Shown here: piece after piece, positions 9,342-18,418 of the stretch
Position numbering within the stretch: the first letter of the stretch is position 1
Layout of the letters: the number at the start of each line of letters is the position of its first letter
Assembly: GCA_029378245.1 (NCBI GenBank)
Contig: JARKIF010000431.1
Location: forward strand, 1-19,045
Source: Roridomyces roridus
Lineage: Eukaryota > Basidiomycota > Agaricomycetes > Agaricales > Mycenaceae
Length of the DNA: 19,045 nt
Direction: 5' to 3'
Made by a program: the position numbers and the translations under genes
The notes under the pieces: model-generated
What the model was told of the DNA's origin: nothing
The model's database searches: none
Seen by the model: only the letters and a program-made list of their open reading frames with translations

Positions 9342-9941
9342 CTACTTCGTCGTCGTAGCAGAGGAGAATTTGGTGACGGACTTTGTCTGGGGAAGAGTTA
9401 GGAAAAGAACAAGCATGAAACGAAGACACGCACCCCCTCGCTGATAGCGTGCTTGGCGAGCTCACCCGGTAGAATCAGACGTACGGACGTCTGGATCTCT
9501 CGGGAAGAGATGGTTGATTTCTTGGAGTATTGTGCGAGTTCTGAGAGACGATGAGAAGAGAAAGAAATAAAAGAAAGACGACGCACTGGATGCCTCGGTC
9601 GCGATCCGCTCAAAGATATCGTTCACAAAGCTGTTCAGGATGGCCATGGCCTTGTTGGAGATACCCGTGTCAGGGTGCACTTGCTTGAGGACTGTTGGCC
9701 GTTAGCTGTGAGCGACAGACATTGGACTTGACGCACCCTTGTAGATGTAGGACGAGTAAGTCTCCTTGCGGGCCTTCTTGCGCTTCTTCTTCTCGCCGTC
9801 CGCAGGCGCAGAAGCCTTGGCAGTCTTTTTGCCAGCCTTCTTCTCTGTCGTCTTGGACGGCGCCTTGGACGCAGTGGCAGGCGCTTTGGAGGCAGTGGAG
9901 GCAGGGGCCTTGCCAGCGGTGGAAGCGGGTTTAGGAGCCAT
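9342..9941 (-). CDS. H2B: Histone H2B, copy 2
   Basis: Core histone H2B, 153 residues, the same protein as copy 1 (1623-2222). Exons on minus: 9737-9941, 9587-9691, 9434-9540 and 9342-9386. Intron positions and lengths (45, 46, 47 nt) are the same as in copy 1. The start is the ATG giving MAPKPAST; an ATG six codons upstream in the same frame is inside the promoter, and copy 1 also starts at MAPKP. It converges on the VHS gene, whose stop is 136 bp away, and diverges from H2A copy 2 across a 226-bp promoter. Intact. Confidence 0.96.
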
Positions 9942-10167
9942 TGGATGTGGGCAAGGCAAAGTGGGTGTTGGTGGTAGTTGGAAGGCAAAAGTGGAAGCGC
10001 ACGACGCGGTCTCGGCTTTAAAGGCGCGTTTGGATGGTCCTGTTGTGGCAGCATAAACGAGTCACGGGACCATTCAGCGTGTCTTGTGTACAAATAGGAC
10101 GCGACCGAGACGCCATCACGCCTTTTGCACCCAAACCACCACCACCACCCACTTCTCTCTATCCACA
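9942..10167. promoter_or_regulatory. Shared divergent promoter of H2B copy 2 and H2A copy 2
   Basis: 226 bp between start codons, exactly the spacing in arm A. CTTTAAAG at 10016-10023 is the TATA-like site on the H2B side. A TACAAATAGG element near 10089-10098 faces H2A. A pyrimidine-rich leader (CACTTCTCTCTATCC) runs up to the H2A ATG. Confidence 0.7.
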
Positions 10168-10780
10168 ATGTCTGGCAAAGTTAGCGGCAAATCCAAGTCT
10201 GGCAAGGCAGCCGGCTCTGGCGAGTCTTCCAAGGCGCAGTCCCGTTCCTCGAAAGCCGGTCTCCAGTTCCCTGTCGGTCGTATCCATCGTCTGCTCAAGA
10301 AGGGCAACTACGCTCAGCGTGTCGGTGCTGGTGCTCCAGGTGCGGTGTCTTCTGTGTCGCGATGTGCTCTCCTGACGCGTTCTGCAGTCTACCTCGCCGC
10401 TGTTCTCGAATACCTCGCTGCCGAGATCCTCGAACTTGCAGGAAACGCTGCCAGGGATAACAAGAAACACCGGTGAGCTTCGGCACTCTCCACTCGAGAC
10501 ATGAACTCATGTTGTACAGTATCGTCCCTCGTCATCTCCAACTCGCCATCCGGAACGACGAAGAGCTGGGCAAGGTGCGTGATTCGACGCGCTTTCTTTC
10601 TTACACTCATCTCACCACAGCTCCTTGGCTCCGTTGTCATCTCCCAGGGCGGTGTTGTACCCCACATCGACCCTTCACTACTGCCATCCGCCACGAAGAG
10701 TGCGTTTGTCTCTTGGACTTTCTCCATCTCGCTGACCCGCGTCCCCAGAGGGCAAGGGCGACAAAAGCCAGGAGGCTTGA
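10168..10780 (+). CDS. H2A: Histone H2A, copy 2 (intact)
   Basis: Core histone H2A, 140 residues, the only one of the three H2A copies here with an undamaged frame. Exons: 10168-10339, 10388-10472, 10520-10574, 10621-10699 and 10749-10780, with introns of 46-49 nt. Family signatures: [60 protein letters not shown], and a docking region [18 protein letters not shown]. The tail ends [10 protein letters not shown], so it has the SQE site phosphorylated by ATM/ATR-family kinases after DNA breaks in fungal H2A; the final residue is Ala rather than the more usual Leu. The AlkB-like gene begins 85 bp after the stop on the same strand. Confidence 0.96.
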
Positions 10781-10865
10781 TTCCATCTTCAGTTTCTATC
10801 CCTTCTGTACACCTGTATCATCACTGCTATATTATTCTAGAAGACGCACTCGCAAACAGTCCTTG

Positions 10866-11543
10866 ATGACCGCCAGCGATGAGCCTCCCGATTCGCCCAA
10901 CTCGTTGTTCGACGAAATTGTTATTGACTCGGCCGTCCTCTCTGCTCCTCCCATCCCAGGCTTATTCTTCTCCCCCGATTTACTTTTACCGCGTGAAATG
11001 GCCGACGACGTCTTTCGATTTTGCATCCAAGAATACTTTCACCACCAGTCCGTTAACCAGATAATGTTGTTCGGTGTCGCCTCGGACCCCAGCAGCGGAC
11101 TGCCCCCACAGCTCATAACCCTCTTGTCCACCATGTCCGATCTCCTCCAGCCCTCTCTGCCCCCCGACGTCCATGCGCTTTTGTTTCCCAAACATCCCTC
11201 TGCAGCCAGACAGGCGATTGTGAACCTCTATCATCCGGGAGAGGGAATCACGCCCCACGTCGACCTCTTGTCGCGATTCGGCGATGGAATAATCGGCGTG
11301 AGCCTGGGCTGCAGCTGCGTGATGGATTTTGCGCCCGTAAATCAGGGTGCAGAGTCTCCCGTCAGCCTGTTCCTCCCTGAGCGGACCATGATTGTCCTTT
11401 CGGGCGATGCGCGCTACAAATGGACGCATGGAATTCAGAAGAGGATGACGGATCGGGTGGCCGACCGCATCGTGGAGCGTGGCGTTCGAGTGAGCATCAC
11501 GTTCCGGTGGCTGCTACCAGGGGCGGATGTGGTCGGCGAGTAA
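10866..11543 (+). CDS. AlkB-like 2-oxoglutarate/Fe(II) dioxygenase
   Basis: Single-exon gene, 225 residues. AlkB-family enzymes use iron and 2-oxoglutarate to oxidise methyl or alkyl groups on nucleic acid or protein. The motif set is complete: H131-x-D133 in GITPHVDL, distal H188 in YKWTHGI, and R208-x5-R214 in RVSITFRWL for 2-oxoglutarate. NLYHPGEGI before the HxD and SLGCSCVMDF after it resemble the AlkB domain of ALKBH8 and relatives, so a tRNA or nucleic-acid substrate is possible; which one cannot be told from the sequence. The start ATG 10866 is chosen because the open frame further upstream only reads through H2A copy 2 introns and exons. It converges on the thioesterase gene with only 36 bp between stops. 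Intact. Confidence 0.88.
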   Translation: MTASDEPPDSPNSLFDEIVIDSAVLSAPPIPGLFFSPDLLLPREMADDVFRFCIQEYFHHQSVNQIMLFGVASDPSSGLPPQLITLLSTMSDLLQPSLPPDVHALLFPKHPSAARQAIVNLYHPGEGITPHVDLLSRFGDGIIGVSLGCSCVMDFAPVNQGAESPVSLFLPERTMIVLSGDARYKWTHGIQKRMTDRVADRIVERGVRVSITFRWLLPGADVVGE

Positions 11544-11579
11544 CGAAGGGTATGTATTAGATAGATATATGGTGTAGCT

Positions 11580-12221
11580 CTACAATTTAGAGGGCTGCAT
11601 TTTGATATGGACCCCCGACGCGACGAGGCGATGGCTTGTCGCGTTCCATATCTATCTCCGGATTAGTCGACTTTCAGTGCAGAGGAGGATAATGACCTCG
11701 GTCCTTGCGGACATGGCGCGTGCACCAACCGTCAGCGTCGTGTTGACGATGCGGAGCTTGTCTCCGCTGAGAGTCAGGGTCAGCAATGGAAACGAAGAAG
11801 TAGATGAATACGCACAGGGTAGCCGGAGAGTGGTAAACGATATTCATTGACTGCGACACTGTCGGCGCACCCGGTTCATATACGAACAGAGACAACGTCG
11901 AGCATATGTCCACGAGGAATGCAGAGCACCCGCCGTGCACATTCCCGCCGCCATTAAGCATGTCTAATCGTTTAGCACCCTGTCTCTGCGCTCAAGAGAT
12001 TACGCACCCTGTCGGACCTCTAGTTCACATACAACCTTGCCCTCTTTCTTCATGGGCTCATCCGCCTTTGCCTCGAGCGAGGCATGCGTGACCTGTAACC
12101 GCTGAACGATCGAGTCGCCGAATCCGCCAGCTACATTTGCTTGTTGGGCGCCGAATAAGTTTGGTATGTTCGAGAGAACCTCCTTGACCTCGTCCGGGGC
12201 GTTGCCAGTGATGCCAGTCAT
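11580..12221 (-). CDS. Hotdog-fold acyl-CoA thioesterase (PaaI/ACOT13-like)
   Basis: Predicted to hydrolyse acyl-CoA or aryl-CoA thioesters. Four exons on minus: 12008-12221, 11816-11963, 11697-11766 and 11580-11651, with introns of 44, 49 and 45 nt, giving 167 residues. The hotdog signature is LNGGGNVHGGCSAFLVDICS (residues about 73-92), with the HGG turn and following Asp. SQSMNIVYHSPA, GDKLRIVNTTLTVGARAMSA and a final GVHIKMQPSKL complete the 4HBT domain. The last intron must use the acceptor TAG ending at 11652; the AG a few bases earlier would break the GVHIKMQP frame. It lies in tandem with the serine hydrolase, which ends 66 bp upstream. Substrate unknown. Intact. Confidence 0.87.
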
Positions 12222-12287
12222 TGCGGAGAGCGAGCGCTAAGGAATAGGAAAGTGGGGAAACATCCGCATCGGAAGCGAAATCTGAAA

Positions 12288-13874
12288 TCAAGTATCCCCG
12301 CTAGGTACAACACGCTCAGCTGCATACTCCATCTCATTCTGCCGTATCTCGACCGCTTTTCCAGCATCCTTCATAATAACTGCAACATCCATGTCCCGCA
12401 CAACCCACACCTTGATTTCTTCGGGCGACGTATGGTGAACTGCAGCTGGCAATAACACCAACTGGTGCAACCCCAACATACTCACAACAGGTCGCCCATC
12501 CTCCTCTCCGATAGTCAAAGCGACACCTCCCTCCTTCATCCGCCAGTCCCCGGCCCATGCCTGCCAACCCTCAATCTGCCGTGCGACTCGACCCTCTTCC
12601 TCGGGCGTCCTAGCCAAGACAGGGAAGTAATGCTCAGAAGCCACCCCACCGAGTGAGATCGGCTCGCCAACCGCCCAGCCAAACGCTGTCATGATCCGCC
12701 CTCCGAGCTGTAGTCCGTGGTCGCTGTTCGTCATCACCGCAATGCCCAACGGCGGTTTCGAATCGACGCCCAGAGGTTCGCCAGCGACGGGGACATCTCC
12801 GAGGAGAAGGACCCAGCATCGGAACCCTTGATTCGCCCCACCGTGTTCAATAACCATCCTGTGCTTCCCCGCACCCTCATCCGTGCTCAGGGTTTGCAGG
12901 CGCCAACCAATGCCATACTTTCCGAATCCATTAGTCGCGGTGAACGAGTCGGCAACGAGTGCAGGCGGGAGGAACGACTGGTTTGACCCAGAAAGGCAGT
13001 CGTATACTCCACGCAGACCTTTGAGAATGTCGCTCGGCGTTGTCCAAAGGCCCGCCGCCGCCATCTCGGGGTAAATCATGCATTCCGTGCCACCATGAAA
13101 GCCCGTGTACGCAGTGGGGTGCCCGCACGCGAAATTAACGCGGCCTGCCTGCTGCTCGTACGTGCTGTGAGACATGCCCAGTGGCTCGAGGACAAGCTCT
13201 TTCATGAGCGTAGGGAAGTCCTTGCCCGTCACGAGCGTGAGGATGTGCTGCACCAGGGTAGTGCCACCGCCCGAGTAGGACGTGCCAAGACCCGGGAGTG
13301 TAAATGCTCGGATGGGCAGGCTGTTGGACGGCGCGGTGCCGTTGAGGATTGAGATTGTCGAGGGCATTGGTGTGAGCTGCGCATTGTAACCATCGAAGCC
13401 TGCGACGGTACTCAAACCGGATTTGTGAGACAGAAGGAGGCGCAGGGTTATGGGGGTGCGAGGAGCGGTGGCCGGGTTCACGAGAGCGGAATGGTGTAGA
13501 CTATCGCGCTTAATGTCTGCCAGATATTCCCCGATGTCAGTGTCGAGGTCAAGTTTGCCCTGAGCGACGAGGCGGAGAACAGCGAGAGCAGTGAATGGTT
13601 TGGAGATGCTGGCTGCCTGGAAGATCGTCTCTGGGTCTATTACGCTGGCCGGGTCACCGACGTCGCGCAAACCGAACGCAGAAGTGATCAGAGGAGTCTT
13701 GCTGTACTCGGCATTGCCGCTGGGTGGGAGGACCGCTACAGAGATTCCCGGGGTGTTGTAGCCATTCAAGATGTCTTGGATCGAGCTCTTTCCTGGGTCA
13801 CCGCGCAAGTGGGTCGGCAGAATGAGTTCGGATAAGTATGCTTGCAGAGCGCTGTCGCTGTTAAAGTAGGACAT
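12288..13874 (-). CDS. Beta-lactamase-like (class C/LACTB-type) serine hydrolase
   Basis: 528 residues in one uninterrupted exon. Serine-hydrolase fold of the beta-lactamase/penicillin-binding-protein superfamily. In fungi such proteins are mostly esterases or peptidases of unknown substrate rather than antibiotic-resistance enzymes. Motifs in order: SxxK as S89-ISK in AASISKPFTALAVL, LLLSHKSGL, Y200-S-G in GTSYSGGGTTLVQHIL, and H-G-G in EHGGANQGF (the KTG/HxG equivalent). The last 150 residues form a beta-rich extension. No signal peptide is evident, so it is probably cytosolic. The gene is intronless while its neighbours average an intron every 100-200 bp, which could mean retroposition or acquisition from bacteria. 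It is divergent from the RNA polymerase gene across 113 bp. Start ATG 13872-13874. Intact. Confidence 0.88.
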   Translation of the reverse strand: MSYFNSDSALQAYLSELILPTHLRGDPGKSSIQDILNGYNTPGISVAVLPPSGNAEYSKTPLITSAFGLRDVGDPASVIDPETIFQAASISKPFTALAVLRLVAQGKLDLDTDIGEYLADIKRDSLHHSALVNPATAPRTPITLRLLLSHKSGLSTVAGFDGYNAQLTPMPSTISILNGTAPSNSLPIRAFTLPGLGTSYSGGGTTLVQHILTLVTGKDFPTLMKELVLEPLGMSHSTYEQQAGRVNFACGHPTAYTGFHGGTECMIYPEMAAAGLWTTPSDILKGLRGVYDCLSGSNQSFLPPALVADSFTATNGFGKYGIGWRLQTLSTDEGAGKHRMVIEHGGANQGFRCWVLLLGDVPVAGEPLGVDSKPPLGIAVMTNSDHGLQLGGRIMTAFGWAVGEPISLGGVASEHYFPVLARTPEEEGRVARQIEGWQAWAGDWRMKEGGVALTIGEEDGRPVVSMLGLHQLVLLPAAVHHTSPEEIKVWVVRDMDVAVIMKDAGKAVEIRQNEMEYAAERVVPSGDT

Positions 13875-13987
13875 GCAGGGCCGTTGTTCTCCCAGAAGGC
13901 TCGAATGCCGGCGGCATCCCTGCAGCGGGAAGATGGACGAGAGCAGAATTAGCAGGATTAGATAATCGAATATTTTTTCTCTCTTTC
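13875..13987. promoter_or_regulatory. Compact divergent spacer: hydrolase / RNA polymerase
   Basis: Only 113 bp separate the start codons of the serine hydrolase (minus) and the mitochondrial RNA polymerase (plus), so both promoters must be contained here or overlap the coding regions. An AT-rich stretch (GATAATCGAATATTTTTTC, near 13960-13980) is the only feature I can point to. Confidence 0.4.
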
Positions 13988-16900
13988 ATGCTGATCGCGC
14001 GGGCCTGCAGACGGGCCATTAGAGGACGTGGTGGGCGTATACTGGGTCCCTCCACCCGCGCCTATGCTGCAGCAGCCGTCCAGGTCCAGGTCCCTAGGCA
14101 CCGGGCCGACGGCGTCAAAAATTTCCTCGCCCAGCCTGCCCAATATGCCCTCCTCCCCACCCCGTTGCCCGTCGACTGCTCCTCCGATGCCAACGACTAC
14201 TGGTTCAGCAACACATCCACCCAGGAGCTCATGGCCGTCGTCGCTGCATGTCTCCACGATTTATACGACGTCCCCCGCGCCAAGGGTATTTTCGACCGTC
14301 TGCGCACGACCACAAGTACAGCCATGGAGACTCGCATCGTCAACGCCATGCTTGGCGCTTACCTCAACAGCGCCAGCAGGAACGAGCCCGAGTACTGGAT
14401 GGAGTCCCTTTGGGAACTTTTCGATGCTCTGCAGCAGCCTTCCGCGGGCACCTATGCCATCGTGCTGCTCGCCATCCACCGTTTCCCCGAACATGCTGCA
14501 AAGTCGTTCAACGATATCCTCACCGCCGCCGTCACCCACGAAGTCCCCCTCACCAATCTCGTCTCCGACCGCGCCTTTAGCGACGACGAGGAAGCGCTCC
14601 AAATCATAGCAGAGCTTTCCAAGTCTGCCATCCAGCTCAACCTCCCCACGGCTTTGGAAGCCCTCGGTGAGGCTCAGGCGCGCGGGAGCGAGATTGAGGC
14701 CGAGGCGGCAGAGTTCCCTGCCGTAAATCCGGTTGAGAAGGTCTCCAAGGACGGAAGCAAGGAGGTACCCTTCAACCTGAAGAATCTGCGCGAACATCTG
14801 GCCCGCGTTGCCCTCGCACGTCGCGTCCTCCCAACGGACGTGAATGCCCGGCAAAAGCTGCTCGAGGACAGTGTGTATGACGCTGCAAAGGCCCGTCTTG
14901 TCCACCAGCACCAGATATTCGCCGAAATTGGCCTCGACAACCAAGCTCTTCTCCAGCCGGAACTTCAGAGATGGATGTGGCAGTGGCATTTGCAACTCAA
15001 GGTGCGTTTCCGGTTTTTATTGCAATTGCTCTTTCTCACCTGCCTGAAGGAACGGCTTGAGAGTGAAATCAAAAACATTGCTGCAGCCGAGGTGGCCCAG
15101 CCCGTCGGCAAGAAAAACCCCGTACTGGCGCCGTACCTCGCACTCGTGAAAGCCGACAAACTCAGTATCCTCACCATCGTTGAGATCATGCGCCTCCAGG
15201 GCAGCGGTGGTATTGCCGAAGGCATGAAGACCGCACGTGCTCTCATTGACGTGGGCAAAGCAGTCGAGACCGAGTACAAGGCGCAAATGTGCAAGTCGAA
15301 TCGCATTGATCTGCCCTCTGCTTCACTGCCGCCGCGGGACTGGTTTTCCAATATGGGATATCGTTCTCTCAACGAGCGCCGTGTTGCCGCTGCGCGTCTC
15401 ATGATGGATAACGAGGGCTGGACTGCGCCATGGACGCAGGCTGTTCGCAGCCAGGTCGGCGCTATTCTCGTTGAATGTCTTATGGACGTTGCCGAGGTAA
15501 CCCGGACAGCCAAGCACAAGATTACGGGCGAATTAATGTTCGGTTCTTCTCTTCCAGTCTATCACTCTTACTGATTCGCTTATAGCACGGAGCAACAGCC
15601 AGCCTTTTATCAAAGCTACGAGTACCTACGCGGTCAAAAGCTCGGTGTAATTCGTCTCAATCCTGCTGTTTCACAACGGCTGTCAAAGGACCCGATGCCA
15701 GTTCACCCCCGCCATCTCCCTATGCTCGTCAAACCCAAGCCGTGGATCAACTACAACGAGGGCGGCTACCTGTATGCTCGTTCTCATGTGATGCGGTTCA
15801 AAGATTCGATCGAGCAACGCTCGTACCTCAAATACGCTTCGGAGCAGGGTCACGTTGAGCTTGTGTACGCTGGGTTAGACGTGCTCGGGAGCACACCATG
15901 GCAAATCAACAAGCGCATCTTTGATGTCGTGCGTGAGGTCTGGAACTCTGGCACCCGGCTCGGCAAGATGCCGCCTGCCGTTTATGACGAGCCGGAGCCG
16001 GAAATACCCAAGGATCACGACACGGATCTATCGCAGCGGAACGTTTACATCACTCGAATGCGCGCGTACAACCAGGAAAAGGCGGCCAATCACAGTGACC
16101 GGTGTAGCGTCAACTACAAGATGGAGATCTCGCGCTCTTTCTTGCATGATACGTTCTACCTCCCGCACAACGTCGACTTCCGGGGCCGCGCTTATCCGAT
16201 CCCGGCCGCATTTGAACCACATCGGCGATGACCTCTCGCGTGGGTCTGCTCAAGTTTGCTGAAGCGAAACCACTTGGCGAACGTGGGTTCCGGTGGCTCA
16301 AGATCACTTGTCGAATTTGTACGGGTACGACAAGGCCAACTTTGACGAGCGCGTGGCATTTACGGACTCGCACATGGATGACATCTACGATTCGGTCCTG
16401 AACCCGCTCGATGGACGTGGATGGTGCAAAAGGCCGATGATCCGTGGCAATGTCTCGCCGCCTGTCAGGAGGTCTACTCTGCCATCGAGAGCGGGGAGCC
16501 GCATGCGTACGAGTGCGCGCTTCCCGTACATCAGGATGGCACGTGTAACGGAACTGCAGCACTACGCGCACTCGGACGGGGACGCTCCGGTGCGGCGCAG
16601 TCAACTTGAGCGCGGGGTGACCGCCCGTCTGAGTGTGTACACCTATGTCGGCAACATGGTGGAGCAGATGCTTGAAGCCGACGCTGAAAAGGGCCACAAG
16701 TTTGCGCTCATGCTCAAGGGCAAGATCTCGCGCAAGGTCTCAAGCCAGACCGTCATGACCACTGTATACGGCGTGACCTTCATTGGTGCCAGAGATCAGA
16801 TCGAGAAACAGCTCCGCGACCGGAAAGACCTCCTGAAGGGATGTGCTGGCTGGCTGCTTCGTATCTTGCCAAGAGGTTTGTTCGGTTTTTTCTCTTGATA

Positions 16901-18146
16901 TCTATTAACACTTTATCAGGTGCTCGGCGCATCGGTGATCTCTTCAGCGGCGCGAAGCACATTCAGACCTGGTGATATCGTGCGCGCGGTCTCATTTCCA
17001 ATCTATACCGGAGGAGCGTATTCCCGAGGCGCTCAGCGAGCACGCGGAGGCGCAACGGCGGAAACGCCGACGAAACGCGTCGAAGAAGACAGCCAGCCTA
17101 CCGACGGTACGACTCAAGAAGGAGCAGATGACGTCTGTCGTCTGGACAACACCGCTCGGGTTGCCCATCTGCCAACCGTACCGCAAGAACGCGCGAAAGC
17201 AGGTCTTTACGAGCATGCAGACTGTTTACATCAGCGACCCTGGGGCCCTGCCGAAGGTATTACTTCTCTTTACCTCTGACCGATCGCTAACGAGTGTACA
17301 GTCAACTCGTTGAAGCAGGCTTCGGCTTTCCCGCCCAACTTTATCCACGAGTCTCGATGCCACCACAAATGATGCTCACTGCCATCGAATGTCGAGTGCA
17401 AGCGCTGACGTTCGCATCCGTGCATGATTCGTACTGGACACACGCCTGCAGCTCGACAGATGTCGGAGATCATCCGTGATACCTTTATCGCGCTGCACAG
17501 CTCTGACGTTTTGAAAAAACTGGAGACCGAGGTGATTGTCTCTTCCATGATTCGCCACTTTTGCTAACTTGGTGCGCAGTTCCGGAAACGGTACGAAGGG
17601 TTCCAAGTCCCGCTTGTGAATCTGCGAAACGGACAGCTCGTCAAGACACTACGTACCGCTGGCTCGCGGATCTATGTACGGAGGAGCAAGCCAAGGGTCT
17701 ATCCGCCATCAAGGATCTACTGGTCATCTCGGACACGGAACAGACGACAGTCGAGACCCAGAAGGTTTACGATAACCTTGACGGGCTGTTGGAGCAGCTG
17801 CAGGAGGACGGGGACTTTGATGCGGAAGAGTCGGAGTCGGAGGAGAAGGTCAAGAAGCCACGGAAACGGCGAATGACCAAAAAGGAAAACTAGAGGCGGA
17901 GGAGGCCGCGGCGATGGCGTCGCTCGTGGACGAATTGGAGGGAGTATCACCAGCGGAGAGCCCGAGCTCGAAGACCAAGACTCGCTGATGGAGGCTCGGG
18001 CTGCCAAAAAGAAGTCGGACGAGGCCAAGGACCTCGCGCAACTTATGGGCAAGTTTGTCAAGCTGACGGACCTGCTCCCGCCACTGCCCGAAAAAGGGTC
18101 CTTTGAGGTGTCCAAGATCAAGGATTCGCCGTACTTCTTCTCATAA
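13988..18146 (+). CDS. RPO41: Mitochondrial DNA-directed RNA polymerase (RPO41-like), 3' half frame-broken
   Basis: Single-subunit T7-like RNA polymerase that transcribes mitochondrial DNA. It begins with an Arg-rich, acid-free presequence ([20 protein letters not shown]) typical of mitochondrial import. The clean part is 13988-15001, 15050-15537 and 15586 to about 16204; the introns 15002-15049 (48 nt, no stop, easily read through) and 15538-15585 are clear. Family blocks: [28 protein letters not shown], and [10 protein letters not shown]. After 16204 the frame changes repeatedly, but family blocks remain recognisable: motif A DGTCNG (16535), motif B around 16731-16780, motif [10 protein letters not shown] (about 17420), then [20 protein letters not shown] and the typical end SPYFFS at 18146. 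Further introns: 16876-16919, 17257-17301, 17532-17579. As written the sequence cannot encode a full polymerase; either it is a pseudogene or this stretch contains sequencing errors. Confidence 0.85.
16205..17560 (+). other. Cluster of one-base indels within the RNA polymerase gene
   Basis: Compared with the conserved protein, extra or missing single bases are seen near 16205 (+G), 16242-16244 (+G), 16305 (-C), 16430 (A run), 16552 (+A), 16568 (-G), 16601 (-G), 16618 (+T), 16633, 16740 (-G), 16746 (+C), 16829 (-C), 16938, 16970, 17000-17015, 17302 and 17350-17370. Between these points the codons match the family well. About 17020-17256 reads cleanly. Confidence 0.75.
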
Positions 18147-18418
18147 AGAAGGGTGCATGCATGCTTTGCGTTTGCTCTCACTACATTTATTCGTCACATT
18201 GCATTTTACACACTCACAACAGCCACTCACCCTACTCACGGCCCTCGTACCATCAGCATTTAATGTATTTTAGTATCATTTTGTCTTATAGAGGCGCGGA
18301 ATAATAATGATAAACGAGCTGCGCGAGACTGGAGTGAAGAGTGCACAAGAAAGGACATGTTCAATACACACGTACATTGACAATGGGATAATGGTAACGA
18401 GAAAGAATACACGCTGAA

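Larger units (their letters stand above)
9241..10820. repeat. Arm B of inverted duplication carrying H2B/H2A pair
   Basis: Reverse-orientation copy of arm A (745-2291 and a short piece after 2872). It runs from the H2B 3' flank, through the shared promoter, to about 40 bp past the H2A stop. The 9241-9300 part matches arm A on both sides of the MITE, so this arm keeps the uninterrupted form of the site. Confidence 0.85.

Noticed and set aside
10473..10865. N-terminal extension of the AlkB-like frame through the H2A copy 2 region
   Set aside because: The extension translates H2A introns and exons; the dioxygenase domain needs only the part from ATG 10866.
14261..14995. Open frame of 244 codons on minus, opposite the RNA polymerase N-terminal half
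   Set aside because: It lies wholly antisense to a confident coding exon in GC-rich DNA, and its translation shows no family motif or splice structure.
16110..16697. Open frame of 195 codons on minus, opposite the polymerase
   Set aside because: Antisense shadow of conserved polymerase blocks ([14 protein letters not shown]); His/Arg/Val-rich with no recognisable domain.
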